From an uncultured bacterium (GTDB lineage: Bacteria > Bacteroidota > Bacteroidia > Bacteroidales > Marinifilaceae), in assembly GCA_905215395.1 (NCBI GenBank), contig CAJMQA010000131.1, positions 1 to 9,166 of the forward strand: a stretch of 9,166 nt of DNA, written 5' to 3'. Positions 1 to 7,082 of this stretch are shown piece after piece (the first letter of the stretch is position 1; each line of letters begins with the position of its first letter). The notes under the pieces were generated by a model. It was not told the origin of the DNA. It worked only from the letters and a program-made list of their open reading frames with translations, and made no database searches. Position numbers and translations under genes: made by a program.

Positions 1-129
1 GTAGGAACTCCTTTACAGCAAATTATTGGAATCCATTCTCATTTTCATCCGGAAGATCAGGCAGCCATGATCGACTTTTTGGGACAGGTCATCCAAGGCA
101 AAGTCTCACATCTGCGCATGGAAAAATAA
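1..129 (+). CDS. 3' end of an unidentified gene (42 codons visible)
   Basis: An open frame runs from the first base of the window to a TAA at 127-129 and so is the C-terminus of a gene that starts outside. The visible tail contains the stretch IHSHFHPEDQAAMIDFLGQV and ends LRMEK. A HPEDQ followed by an amphipathic helix resembles part of a PAS-fold sensor module, where H-P-[ED]-D is common. With only 42 residues, and no conserved kinase or DNA-binding motif in view, this is only a resemblance. No intrinsic terminator follows the stop before the beta-lactamase gene 159 bp downstream, so read-through into that gene cannot be excluded. Confidence 0.55.
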   Translation, partial: VGTPLQQIIGIHSHFHPEDQAAMIDFLGQVIQGKVSHLRMEK

Positions 130-244
130 ACTGATCAGACTTTATAGGTTCCCCTAATCATCTTCTGGGTAAGAATACGAAAAGTTCTCTCCATACTAAA
201 AAACATAGCAGAAAAAACTAAAAATCTGCATCCAATTTTGTTCC

Positions 245-272
245 TTTGTCAAATTAGAATATAATATCCTTG
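245..272 (+). promoter_or_regulatory. Possible Bacteroides-type promoter of the beta-lactamase gene
   Basis: TTTG at 245-248 and TATCCTTG at 265-272 resemble the Bacteroides sigma-ABfr -33 (TTTG) and -7 (TAnnTTTG, 7 of 8 bases) boxes. The 16-bp gap is shorter than the roughly 19-21 bp usually seen. A second TTTG at 237-240 would make the gap 24 bp. The -7 box ends 16 bp before the ATG, which implies a very short A-rich leader. This is a weak pattern match only. Confidence 0.35.
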
Positions 273-288
273 TCTTAAAATAAAAAAT

Positions 289-1170
289 ATGTTTTTCAGA
301 CTATTCATTCTATTTCTATTAATGACAATAGTTGCATCTGCACAAACCTCTTCTCTGAAAAAAGAGATTCAAACCATTATCCACGGCAAAAAAGCAACTA
401 TTGGTGTCGGACTCTGTCTGAACGGACAAACAGTACTGACTATTAATAACAAGCATCATTATGCAATGATGAGCACATTCAAATTCCCATTGGCTATCAG
501 TGTCTTAAATTATTTAGACAAACAAAAACTACCATTAACAACGGAGGTGTTTATTCATAAATCCGATTTGTTACCCAACACTTACAGTCCGCTGCGGGAT
601 TCCCATCCTAACGGAAATTTCAACATGTCCGTCAAAGATCTGATAAAATACAGTGTCTCTCTAAGTGATAACAATGCCTGCGACATCTTACTCCGCTATT
701 TAGGAGGTCCTCAGACTGTACAGGACTATCTGGATAGTATAGGCATAAAAGACATGCACATCGTTGTAACCGAGGCCAGAATGCATGAAGGAAGCCCGAA
801 TGAATACCTGAATTGGTGTACTCCGGAAGCTGCTGTACAATTAACAGACATTTTCCTGCAAGGTACTCTTCTTTCCGAAGAGTATCAGAAATTTTTAGAA
901 ACCACATTGATAGAAACTACGACAGGAGCCGACAAACTCAAAGGCCAACTGCCTTCAAACCTAATTGTCGGTCACAAAACCGGCAGTTCTGACCGTTCCT
1001 CATCCGGGCTGAAAGCCGGCGATAACGACATGGGTTTTGTCAGACTTCCCAATGGTAAATCTTATTCCATTGCAGTCTTTATTATGGACTCCCTGGAAGA
1101 TGACAAAACGAATGCCGCGATCATTGCCCGGATTTCCAGAGCTGTTTTTAATCACTTGGTTAAGCAATAA
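289..1170 (+). CDS. bla: Class A (subclass A2) beta-lactamase, secreted
   Basis: This periplasmic serine hydrolase opens the beta-lactam ring through an acyl-enzyme intermediate. The 293-aa length is normal for the family. A signal peptide covers about residues 1-18, with probable cleavage at VASA/Q. All catalytic motifs are intact: S62-T-F-K65 (Ser70/Lys73 in standard numbering), S126-D-N128 (SDN loop), E162 in the sequence E-A-R-M-H (Glu166, omega loop) and K230-T-G232 (KTG). The block NTYSPLR (97-103), the NACDILL following the SDN motif, the D-N-D near residue 247 and the C-terminal IIARISRAVF are typical of the Bacteroidota subclass A2 enzymes CblA, CepA and CfxA, many of which act mainly on cephalosporins. 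It is not an obvious copy of any one of these, so the spectrum is inferred only from the group. The ATG follows an A-rich leader as is usual in Bacteroides. No mobile-element genes flank it, which favours a resident chromosomal gene. Confidence 0.95.
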   Translation: MFFRLFILFLLMTIVASAQTSSLKKEIQTIIHGKKATIGVGLCLNGQTVLTINNKHHYAMMSTFKFPLAISVLNYLDKQKLPLTTEVFIHKSDLLPNTYSPLRDSHPNGNFNMSVKDLIKYSVSLSDNNACDILLRYLGGPQTVQDYLDSIGIKDMHIVVTEARMHEGSPNEYLNWCTPEAAVQLTDIFLQGTLLSEEYQKFLETTLIETTTGADKLKGQLPSNLIVGHKTGSSDRSSSGLKAGDNDMGFVRLPNGKSYSIAVFIMDSLEDDKTNAAIIARISRAVFNHLVKQ

Positions 1171-1175
1171 AGATC

Positions 1176-1223
1176 ATGAAAGAGAACAAATATGATAACA
1201 ATGTTAAAAATAATAATATATGA
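1176..1223 (+). other. 15-codon upstream reading frame overlapping the nitroreductase start
   Basis: Between the beta-lactamase stop and the nitroreductase ATG there is a frame encoding MKENKYDNNVKNNNI. Its TGA (1221-1223) overlaps the next ATG as ATGA at 1220. Such an overlap would allow translational coupling. The peptide is Asn/Lys-rich, as random A-rich DNA would give, so it may be chance. It has no recognisable domain. Confidence 0.25.
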
Positions 1224-2080
1224 CCAAGATTGACATTAATTCTCAAACCTGTATCAAATGCGGGAAATGCGTACGGATCTGTCCGTCACAAATTCTCATG
1301 CAAAATAGCAAAGGAGCTCCCATAGAAGTTGTACAGCCTGAAAACTGTATTCTTTGCGGACATTGTGTCGGAGTCTGTCCGACAAATGCAATTACACACT
1401 CAGAATTTCCCGCAGAAAAAATACATCCATTGGATTACAGTAGTTATCCTACCGCCGGACAAATGATGGCATTGTGCAAAGGAAGACGTTCCAATAGGGC
1501 ATTTTCCTCTCACCCGATACCCGAAGAGAAACTGGGACAAATTCTGGCAGCAGCTCACAGAGCTCCTACAGCCAGTAATTTACAGCAAGTAGATTTCACC
1601 TTAGTCACCGACCCGGAAAAGCTCCGGTCAATCAGTGAGTTTACCCTCCGGACATTCCTACGTGCACGTAAAAAACTATCCAACCCCTTTCTTAAGCCCC
1701 TGATAAAATTATCTATGCCTGACGCCTTCCGCTATATCCCTGTTTTCGACAGACTGCAACAGGAATATAAAGCAGGAAATGACATGATACTGAGAAAAGC
1801 AACTGCAGTGATACTGATTCATACCCCAAAGTCCAATCGTTTCGGGTGTATGGATGCCAATCTGGCTTATCAGAATGGTTCATTAATGGCCGAATGCTTA
1901 GGTGTCAGTCAATTCTATACAGGATTTGTATGCTCGGCTGTTCAGCAAGACGGGAAAGGCAAACTGGAAAAATCTTTAGGTATAAACGGTATCATACAAG
2001 CCGGGATGGCTCTGGGAATGCCCGAATTCAGATTTATAAACTACATCGATAAAAAAGACATCACTGTCAGGAAAATTTAA
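1220..2080 (+). CDS. Ferredoxin-domain nitroreductase family protein
   Basis: This 286-aa fusion joins an N-terminal bacterial-type ferredoxin module to an FMN-dependent nitroreductase fold. Two complete 4Fe-4S motifs are visible: C11-x2-C14-x2-C17-x3-C21-P and C43-x2-C46-x2-C49-x3-C53-P. The nitroreductase part begins near residue 85 with the flavin-phosphate motif RRSNRAF (89-95) and continues with the APTASN segment (115-120). Members of this family are cytoplasmic and use reduced ferredoxin-like clusters to pass electrons to FMN. Physiological substrates are mostly unknown, though nitroaromatic and quinone reduction is typical of the fold. There is no signal peptide, which fits a cytoplasmic enzyme. 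It starts 49 bp after the beta-lactamase gene in the same direction, so the two may share a transcript ending at 2093-2136. The family assignment is secure. Any role in nitroimidazole reduction would be a guess. Confidence 0.93.
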   Translation: MTKIDINSQTCIKCGKCVRICPSQILMQNSKGAPIEVVQPENCILCGHCVGVCPTNAITHSEFPAEKIHPLDYSSYPTAGQMMALCKGRRSNRAFSSHPIPEEKLGQILAAAHRAPTASNLQQVDFTLVTDPEKLRSISEFTLRTFLRARKKLSNPFLKPLIKLSMPDAFRYIPVFDRLQQEYKAGNDMILRKATAVILIHTPKSNRFGCMDANLAYQNGSLMAECLGVSQFYTGFVCSAVQQDGKGKLEKSLGINGIIQAGMALGMPEFRFINYIDKKDITVRKI

Positions 2081-2092
2081 AACCTTGCATTC

Positions 2093-2136
2093 AATATCCC
2101 GGTGATACCCTAAAGTAGGGGCACCGGATATTTTTT
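2093..2136 (+). terminator. Intrinsic terminator after the nitroreductase gene
   Basis: AATATCC (2093-2099) pairs with GGATATT (2126-2132), and GGTG (2101-2104) with CACC (2122-2125), with one bulged C. CCC (2108-2110) and GGG inside the loop can pair further. A run of six T (2131-2136) follows on the plus strand. The minus strand has no T run after the hairpin, so it acts for the plus-strand unit. It lies 12 bp after the nitroreductase stop. Confidence 0.85.
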
Positions 2137-2146
2137 CCATTTTTGG

Positions 2147-2188
2147 GTCAAATCCATTCCGGTCATTTGACGTAAACTCCAGACGTCA
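2147..2188. repeat. Two overlapping inverted repeats in the convergent intergenic region
   Basis: GTCAAAT (2147-2153) pairs with ATTTGAC (2165-2171), and TGACGT (2168-2173) pairs with ACGTCA (2183-2188). The arms share 2168-2171, so the two hairpins exclude each other. They lie 30-70 bp downstream of the minus-strand receptor stop. No T tract follows on the minus strand, so this is not a classical terminator. It could be a 3'-end processing structure or chance. Confidence 0.35.
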
Positions 2189-2217
2189 CATACAAAACCC
2201 CAAATTATGTTCATAAA

Positions 2218-4554
2218 TTACCACCCCAAGGTCCTTTTATAAGAAATTGCCGGCATAAAAGGAATTAATGTCATGGATTTATATTTCCCGTCTTTTCTGA
2301 AAACCATATATGGATTTTGATGATTCGTAAGATTAAAAATCGATATCTGCCATGTTCTTATTCCATTCCGTTTCTTCTTTTCAAAAGAGTAACTAAGGTC
2401 TGTCCGAAAATAATTATTTAGTCTAATATTGGGATAATTTGGATTGTACTGAATTTTTCCATCCGGCTCCAAAAACTTCCCATCGACAGGCATTCCCAGA
2501 ACAGGATAGTTTTCATTGGATAAAACATAGGGCAAACCGGTATGATAATGTACAGCCAAAGAAATATATTGTTTCCTGTTCCCCCGATTTAGCGTAATAT
2601 ACTTTCCGGCAATTTTCAAGTTATGAGGAACATCATAAAGAAACAATACGGTTTGTCCTGATACTTTTCTTTTAGAAGCCGACCAGACATAAGAAGTCGT
2701 TTCACTAAAATTTTTCAAACTATACTGAAAAGTAAATTCTACTCCATAAGCATACCCGCCGACTTTATCATAACCTCCTTCATTAGCCAGAAAACCTTCC
2801 GAATCATAGATATATAACAAATGATTCATTCGTTTATAATATCCCTCAACCGATATATTCAAATGATTAATCAAAGTTGTCTTCCAACCGACAGAGAACT
2901 GGTCAGAAGTCTGAACTCTGTTATTTTTAAAAGGCATCCAATAATTGACCGGCATCCCCATATAGAATTTATTAGCAGAAAATAATGCTTGAGAATTTCT
3001 GTCATAAGCAAACCAAATCAGGTTCAAGGGATTAATTTCTCTGTTCACAGACAAGCGGGGTTCAAATATGAAAGCATTTTTCTCATCACTGCGATAAAAG
3101 CTGGCTCTTATTCCCACATCCAGATTAAAGCCGGCATAATTAAATTGTTCACTTATAAAAGTAGAAACAGAAGTAAGACTTAAACCGACGACTTTATCTT
3201 TCACTGTCACCCCTTTTTTAGTATAACAGATTAACTGGGGTTGAAAATATTGATGAATAAAATGGGTCCCACCAGTCAATTGATTTCGGAATCCCATACG
3301 TCTCTGAAAAACAATTTGCAATCCAAGTTCCTGCAATTTTGAACTGATCTGTGAGTTTGCACGATCCGGTGATCTGTAATTCTTATAAAAATTATCTTTA
3401 TAATTTTTTAGTTGCGAATAATATAATGTACTGTTCATAAAACTTCGGCTTCCCAGAATAGTATGTAACCGAAGAGAAGAGGTAATGTTTCCCCAACCGA
3501 TTCCACCTCCGCTCTTCGCCAATCTTACGGGCTTTTGTCCAGCAAACAGACGTGCATCCAAGGTCGATACATTAATTTTATCCCGGCTCAAATAAACTGA
3601 ACCAAACAGAGTATTATGAGAATTCAGTTTGTAATTCAGCTTTCCGGAAAGGTCATAAAAAGTAAAGATAGTTTTGGTCTGGTTTTCCTCACCTATTATC
3701 GCATAATAACCATACATAAATAAATCAGGCATAAATCTTCTACCAGCAAAAAAATAAGATCCCCGCCCTTTCCGAAGAGGGCCTTCTGCTGTAAAAGACA
3801 TAGAAATAGTACTGATATGAAGAGACTGACGGTGTCGGAACAGGTTCCCTTCTTTCATACGAAAAACAGAAACTCCCGATAAACGTCCTCCATATTGAAC
3901 AGGAACATGACTTTTATATAATTCCTCAGAAGACAAAGCTTCCCCATTAAATACCGATACAAATCCAAAAGCATGGTTCTGGTTATATACCGGAATATTA
4001 TCCAGCATAACTGAAGTCTGATCAGACGAACCACCCCTGATATTTAAGGCAGAAGAGCCTTCTCTACCGGATGTAACACCGGGCAAAAACTGCAATAACT
4101 TAAGAATATCCTGCTCACCTAAAAAAGAAGGTATGGCTTTTAACTGATTTGTATTAACAGCCCAATTTCCAGATTTCAGAGTAGTAAACAAATTATTCTC
4201 ACCTTTAATACGAGCTTCTTCCAACAAAATATTTTGTTGCTCCAGATAAATATCCATGACCGAATCTCTGGTCAAAAGCAATTGTTTACACAAACGGTGA
4301 AAACCTACGCATGAACATTCCAGAGTCATCGTATCCCGAACCAATCCCAAAGAATAATAATCGGCACTATTAGAAACGGTTCCGCTTAATCCATATTTTA
4401 CCGTTGCCCCCCCAATGACTTCCCCAGAGGCCTTATCCCTAATATATCCACACAGTCTGTATTTTCCGGATTGAGCAGCTAAATTCTTATAAAAGCAACA
4501 GATAATACAAAAAAGAAAAATTTTAATTGCTTTCATTCGGAAAAACTTTTTCAT
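2218..4554 (-). CDS. TonB-dependent outer-membrane receptor with carboxypeptidase-like N-terminal extension
   Basis: This is a substrate-importing beta-barrel driven by the TonB complex across the outer membrane. With the start used here it is 778 aa: a signal peptide (about 1-28, ending NLAAQ), a carboxypeptidase-regulatory-like extension (about 32-105, with GYIRDKASGEVIGGATVKYG), a short LLEEARIKG segment resembling the TonB-box region, a plug domain (about 135-235, with LNIRGGSSDQTSVMLDNIPV at 170-189 and QYGGRLSGV), then the barrel. The C-terminus has the usual IFNLTNHQNPY and ends ISYKRTLGW, with a terminal aromatic residue. It is shorter than SusC proteins (about 1000 aa), and no SusD is present. 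Its partner is the overlapping DUF4249-type gene upstream, a known pairing in Bacteroidota. The frame extends to an ATG at 4587, but the residues before 4554 (MDWGYSPDIVR) do not look like a signal peptide. ATG 4554 or 4536 (MKAIKIF...) fits better. The substrate is unknown. Confidence 0.92.
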   Translation of the reverse strand: MKKFFRMKAIKIFLFCIICCFYKNLAAQSGKYRLCGYIRDKASGEVIGGATVKYGLSGTVSNSADYYSLGLVRDTMTLECSCVGFHRLCKQLLLTRDSVMDIYLEQQNILLEEARIKGENNLFTTLKSGNWAVNTNQLKAIPSFLGEQDILKLLQFLPGVTSGREGSSALNIRGGSSDQTSVMLDNIPVYNQNHAFGFVSVFNGEALSSEELYKSHVPVQYGGRLSGVSVFRMKEGNLFRHRQSLHISTISMSFTAEGPLRKGRGSYFFAGRRFMPDLFMYGYYAIIGEENQTKTIFTFYDLSGKLNYKLNSHNTLFGSVYLSRDKINVSTLDARLFAGQKPVRLAKSGGGIGWGNITSSLRLHTILGSRSFMNSTLYYSQLKNYKDNFYKNYRSPDRANSQISSKLQELGLQIVFQRRMGFRNQLTGGTHFIHQYFQPQLICYTKKGVTVKDKVVGLSLTSVSTFISEQFNYAGFNLDVGIRASFYRSDEKNAFIFEPRLSVNREINPLNLIWFAYDRNSQALFSANKFYMGMPVNYWMPFKNNRVQTSDQFSVGWKTTLINHLNISVEGYYKRMNHLLYIYDSEGFLANEGGYDKVGGYAYGVEFTFQYSLKNFSETTSYVWSASKRKVSGQTVLFLYDVPHNLKIAGKYITLNRGNRKQYISLAVHYHTGLPYVLSNENYPVLGMPVDGKFLEPDGKIQYNPNYPNIRLNNYFRTDLSYSFEKKKRNGIRTWQISIFNLTNHQNPYMVFRKDGKYKSMTLIPFMPAISYKRTLGW

Positions 4555-5455
4555 TCGAACTATATCCGGCGAATATCCCCAATCCATTTTTCACATTGGA
4601 ATAAACGGAAACCGATTCATACAACAACGGATTGTCCACACTATTACTATACATGTATTGTTTGTATTCGGAACGAAAATAGGCATCATATTCCGGACTT
4701 GGGGTGATTAAAACAACAGTCAAATCCGTCATTTTTGTAATAACAGGTTTCCCGTTATCTTCGGGATAAACAGATTTATCTCCCGGATTACGAATCGAAA
4801 ATTGGACAGGCAAAGCATTTCTTAACATGCTTTTCTGAATCCGGATAAATCTCTCAAAGAGAATATTACTCTCTCTATCAGCGACATCCATTTCTTCCCA
4901 TGCACTATTTACCGGATCTAAAAAAGGATTATCAGCATAAAGTTCATCTGATTGGACGAAGGTACTATCCGCATAATTCACCAGACAGACAATCCATACC
5001 GCTTTGACATTGCTGTTTACAAAAACATCTGTCATTTTAAAAACAGTATAATTCGTATTATTCCGCAGATAAATAACGTTAAAATCTGCCTTTTCCGGTA
5101 TAACAGTCTCAGCACATACTTCATTTTGATGAGGAACCGTTACAATCACTCTATATTTATGACCGCCCTGTGCCCGATGTAAAGTTCTGACAACCTCACT
5201 TTTGATAGAATCGTGATAGACCAGTACATCATCTTCATAAAGTTTCAAATATCCTTGAGTGACAGCGGAAAATGAAGAAGAATCTCCAAATTTCTGACTC
5301 CAGTTAATCCGGATGGCAATACACGAATCAGGACAAAGTAAACTATTGACGACTATTTTTTTTTCACATGAATTCAAAAATACACCATTCGGATTAAAAT
5401 CATGAACACATCCATACAAGAGAACAATATATAAAACATAAGCGCATCTTTTCAT
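4523..5455 (-). CDS. DUF4249-type lipoprotein, partner of the TonB-dependent receptor
   Basis: This 310-aa protein has a lipoprotein signal peptide with lipobox L-Y-G-C, the lipidated Cys being C16, so it should be anchored in the outer membrane. The early region (KKIVVNSLLCPDSCIAIRIN, then LKLYEDDVLVYHDSI) and the later AQGGHKYRVIVTVP followed by ETVIPE match the usual course of DUF4249 proteins. These have an N-terminal Ig-like part with 'vvnglltpd' and 'Gk.Y.l.v' segments and are almost always encoded beside a TonB-dependent receptor. The biochemical role of the family is not established. A surface substrate-capturing lid or accessory lipoprotein is the usual inference. The gene starts 4 bp after the preceding stop, with the stop codon and a GGAT sequence immediately before the ATG. 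Its 3' end overlaps the receptor start, which suggests coupled translation. The DUF assignment is from memory of the family pattern, supported by the receptor neighbour. Confidence 0.8.
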   Translation of the reverse strand: MKRCAYVLYIVLLYGCVHDFNPNGVFLNSCEKKIVVNSLLCPDSCIAIRINWSQKFGDSSSFSAVTQGYLKLYEDDVLVYHDSIKSEVVRTLHRAQGGHKYRVIVTVPHQNEVCAETVIPEKADFNVIYLRNNTNYTVFKMTDVFVNSNVKAVWIVCLVNYADSTFVQSDELYADNPFLDPVNSAWEEMDVADRESNILFERFIRIQKSMLRNALPVQFSIRNPGDKSVYPEDNGKPVITKMTDLTVVLITPSPEYDAYFRSEYKQYMYSNSVDNPLLYESVSVYSNVKNGLGIFAGYSSNEKVFPNESN

Positions 5456-5459
5456 ATCC

Positions 5460-5915
5460 TTATTCTACCGGTTGTGGTAATAAATTTACAGTCAGGGTAT
5501 CATTATATCTTGTATAATCTTTATTGACTATTTTTCCTAAGGAGGTAAACACTATCTTCACAGGACGATCTATTTTTTCCGGAAAAACCGGAACCACAAG
5601 CTCAGATACCACAGAATCAACAGGAAACTTAAAAAAAAGCTCAAGTAGTTCCTTAGGTAACTGGTATTGAATGCCATTTTCAGCTGTTGTTAAACCAGGG
5701 ACTACCCGTATAAAATATTTATCGATATCTCTGGAAACCTTTTCCAGCCTGCCCTGAATGCAAAAAGATTTGGTATCCGGTTTTACCGCTATATTCAACA
5801 CTTTATCAGGAAAATAAAAAGTATCCTCTTCATAATCTTTATAAGTATTGTTCTTATCACAAGAACAGATTACCCATACTAAACTAAATAAAACAATTGC
5901 CTTCATCATAATCAT
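5460..5915 (-). CDS. Small lipoprotein of unknown function (151 aa)
   Basis: The N-terminus has a hydrophobic signal and a lipobox I-C-S-C with C19 as the lipidated residue, followed by DKNNTYKDYEEDTFYFPDK, an acidic linker that suits surface export in Bacteroides. The remainder is predicted mostly beta: alternating hydrophobic stretches such as FCIQGRLEKV, SELVVPVF and VKIVFTSLG, ending in LTVNLLPQP. The 'Y..yeedtfYFPD' start recalls the DUF4843 family of lipoproteins that accompany TonB receptors, but it is shorter than I would expect for that family and the match is not firm. Three in-frame ATGs occur at the start (MIMMK). The fourth residue, giving MKAIVLF, is an equally good start. It lies 45 bp after the 311-aa lipoprotein gene, with a hairpin in between, and 4 bp before the DUF4249-type gene, so it belongs to the receptor operon. 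No enzymatic motif is visible. Confidence 0.82.
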   Translation of the reverse strand: MIMMKAIVLFSLVWVICSCDKNNTYKDYEEDTFYFPDKVLNIAVKPDTKSFCIQGRLEKVSRDIDKYFIRVVPGLTTAENGIQYQLPKELLELFFKFPVDSVVSELVVPVFPEKIDRPVKIVFTSLGKIVNKDYTRYNDTLTVNLLPQPVE

Positions 5916-5926
5916 TCATTTTTAAA

Positions 5927-5952
5927 ATGTGTGTATCTTTTGATACACACAT
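5927..5952 (-). promoter_or_regulatory. Perfect 11-bp hairpin between two operon genes
   Basis: ATGTGTGTATC (5927-5937) and GATACACACAT (5942-5952) are perfectly complementary around a 4-base loop. It lies between the stop of the 311-aa lipoprotein gene (5961) and the ATG of the 151-aa lipoprotein gene (5915). On the minus strand the stem is followed by TTTAAAAATG, so the T tract is short and A/T-rich. It may be a leaky terminator/attenuator, or an mRNA-stabilising or processing structure that raises expression of the first gene over the rest. Confidence 0.6.
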
Positions 5953-5960
5953 ATAACAAA

Positions 5961-6896
5961 TTACATATTAATTTTCAATATACCTGAAGTATCTCCGGTT
6001 CCTCTGGATTTTATACGTAATTGGGCAACCCCTTTTTGTAAGACTGTGCCCGATGAAATATCATAGAGAGTATTTCCAAAAAATACTTCAGCCCCAGAAT
6101 CCATTTCTTTCGATTCCAGATAATCAGGAGCTTTAGCTATCAGATCAGTCAGAAACTGATCATGGCTGATCCAAGTATTCGGGTCATGTGAAATATAGGC
6201 TGTAAAATATTTCGTTCTGTACTTGTTCCATCCAAACATACTTTTTTTATGTGCACTATATCTAATGCACACCATCCTCAAATCACGGACTGCTCCTGCC
6301 CACATTTTACGCTTTCCCTCTTTTATATATAAATAATTTTCTTTCTCTTCAACACCACGCGTCTGAGGCGAATGAATAGATTTATAATAACTTGTTTCTT
6401 CCAGTGATTTCAACTCATTAAAATTCCATACAGAATCTCCAACCATTACATTGCCTTTAACGTCGCATACCATCCAAAATCCGACTCTATCCGAAGGTAT
6501 ATAAGGACTTAAATCTTCATCCTCTTTATTCTCATTAAAGAGAAAATAAGGTGAATATTTACTTCTAAATTTCTTATATTCTTTCGAAAATGTAGCGTAA
6601 TCTGTTAATTTCTGTAATTTCTCCAACTCATCCAGTGCTTGATTATAAACCATCTTTTGCGATGTAAAATTTAGAGAATAAGCCCAATTCTTTTGTTGTT
6701 CTTCATCACTTTTTACTAATCTGATAACAGTTTCTTCCAATTCGTTCAAATCCTTAAAACGAAGCATAGACGACATCTTGGAGATCGGAGCAATCGGAGT
6801 TGGAATCTCAGGTACAGTTTTCTCCAGATCTTCATTTGAACACGATAAAAGGCAGAAACAACAGACCGCTGCAACAAATAAACATTTAATTTTCAT
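5961..6896 (-). CDS. Lipoprotein of unknown function (311 aa), possibly DUF4848
   Basis: The start MKIKCLFVAA leads into a signal peptide with lipobox L-L-S-C and lipidated C19, then the acidic NEDLEKTVPE and a Pro-rich linker. From residue 44 on, MLRFKDLNELEETVIRL, the LNFTS element near 75, PYFLFN (116-121), LSPYIPSDRVGFWMVCDVKG (129-148) and MVGDSVWNFNEL (151-162) follow the pattern of DUF4848-type proteins (an F-K-D region, an 'F.S' element and a 'G.v.vGd.v..f' strand). I place it there tentatively. The C-terminal half is beta-rich with many aromatic and basic residues (KYFTAYISHDPNTW), ending in SGILKINM. No catalytic motif is evident. It is the first gene of the probable receptor operon, separated from the regulator gene by 270 bp and followed by a perfect hairpin, so its transcript level may differ from that of the downstream genes. 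A surface-exposed or periplasmic location is inferred from the lipobox. Confidence 0.8.
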   Translation of the reverse strand: MKIKCLFVAAVCCFCLLSCSNEDLEKTVPEIPTPIAPISKMSSMLRFKDLNELEETVIRLVKSDEEQQKNWAYSLNFTSQKMVYNQALDELEKLQKLTDYATFSKEYKKFRSKYSPYFLFNENKEDEDLSPYIPSDRVGFWMVCDVKGNVMVGDSVWNFNELKSLEETSYYKSIHSPQTRGVEEKENYLYIKEGKRKMWAGAVRDLRMVCIRYSAHKKSMFGWNKYRTKYFTAYISHDPNTWISHDQFLTDLIAKAPDYLESKEMDSGAEVFFGNTLYDISSGTVLQKGVAQLRIKSRGTGDTSGILKINM

Positions 6897-6932
6897 ACTT
6901 ACAACTTTTAATGTTATTATTTAAAATTTTCA

Positions 6933-6959
6933 CAAAAGCTATAAAATTGATTTTTACAA
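6933..6959 (-). promoter_or_regulatory. Possible promoter of the lipoprotein/receptor operon
   Basis: Read on the minus strand, TTG (6959-6957) precedes TAGCTTTTG (6941-6933). This resembles the Bacteroides -33/-7 pair, but with one extra base in the -7 box and a gap of about 15 bp, shorter than usual. It would give a leader of about 30 bases before the ATG at 6896. This is a weak candidate. Confidence 0.25.
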
Positions 6960-7028
6960 TTTATAATCTCTGGTAGTTCCATTATAAAGATATGGACAGG
7001 CAAAGAAACTCCTGATAGGAAAAGGCAT
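6954..7028 (-). other. 24-codon reading frame in the operon leader
   Basis: A short minus-strand frame begins at an ATG (7028-7026) preceded by an A-rich stretch and ends in TAA, 57 bp before the 311-aa lipoprotein ATG. The peptide begins MPFPIRSFFACPYLYNG and ends RDYKL. It has no recognisable family. It could be a leader peptide, a decayed fragment or chance. Confidence 0.2.
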
Positions 7029-7082
7029 TTTTCTTATTGTAAATCAAAATCATAGTACACTAAATATCAATATATTAAAAGA

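Noticed and set aside
131..138. CTGATCAG palindrome after the first stop codon
   Set aside because: It is a short 8-bp palindrome with no T tract or neighbouring repeat, expected by chance.
632..907. Minus-strand open frame of 91 codons inside the beta-lactamase gene
   Set aside because: It lies entirely antisense to an intact enzyme with all motifs, and its translation is Cys/His/Arg-rich without any domain. It is a shadow frame.
1846..2052. Second plus-strand frame inside the nitroreductase gene
   Set aside because: It is an offset frame of a gene with a clear family assignment and has no start context or domain of its own.
2218..5455. SusC/SusD polysaccharide-utilisation pair
   Set aside because: The receptor is about 780 aa, shorter than SusC proteins, and its partner resembles DUF4249 and not SusD. 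No glycoside hydrolase, lyase or sulfatase is nearby.
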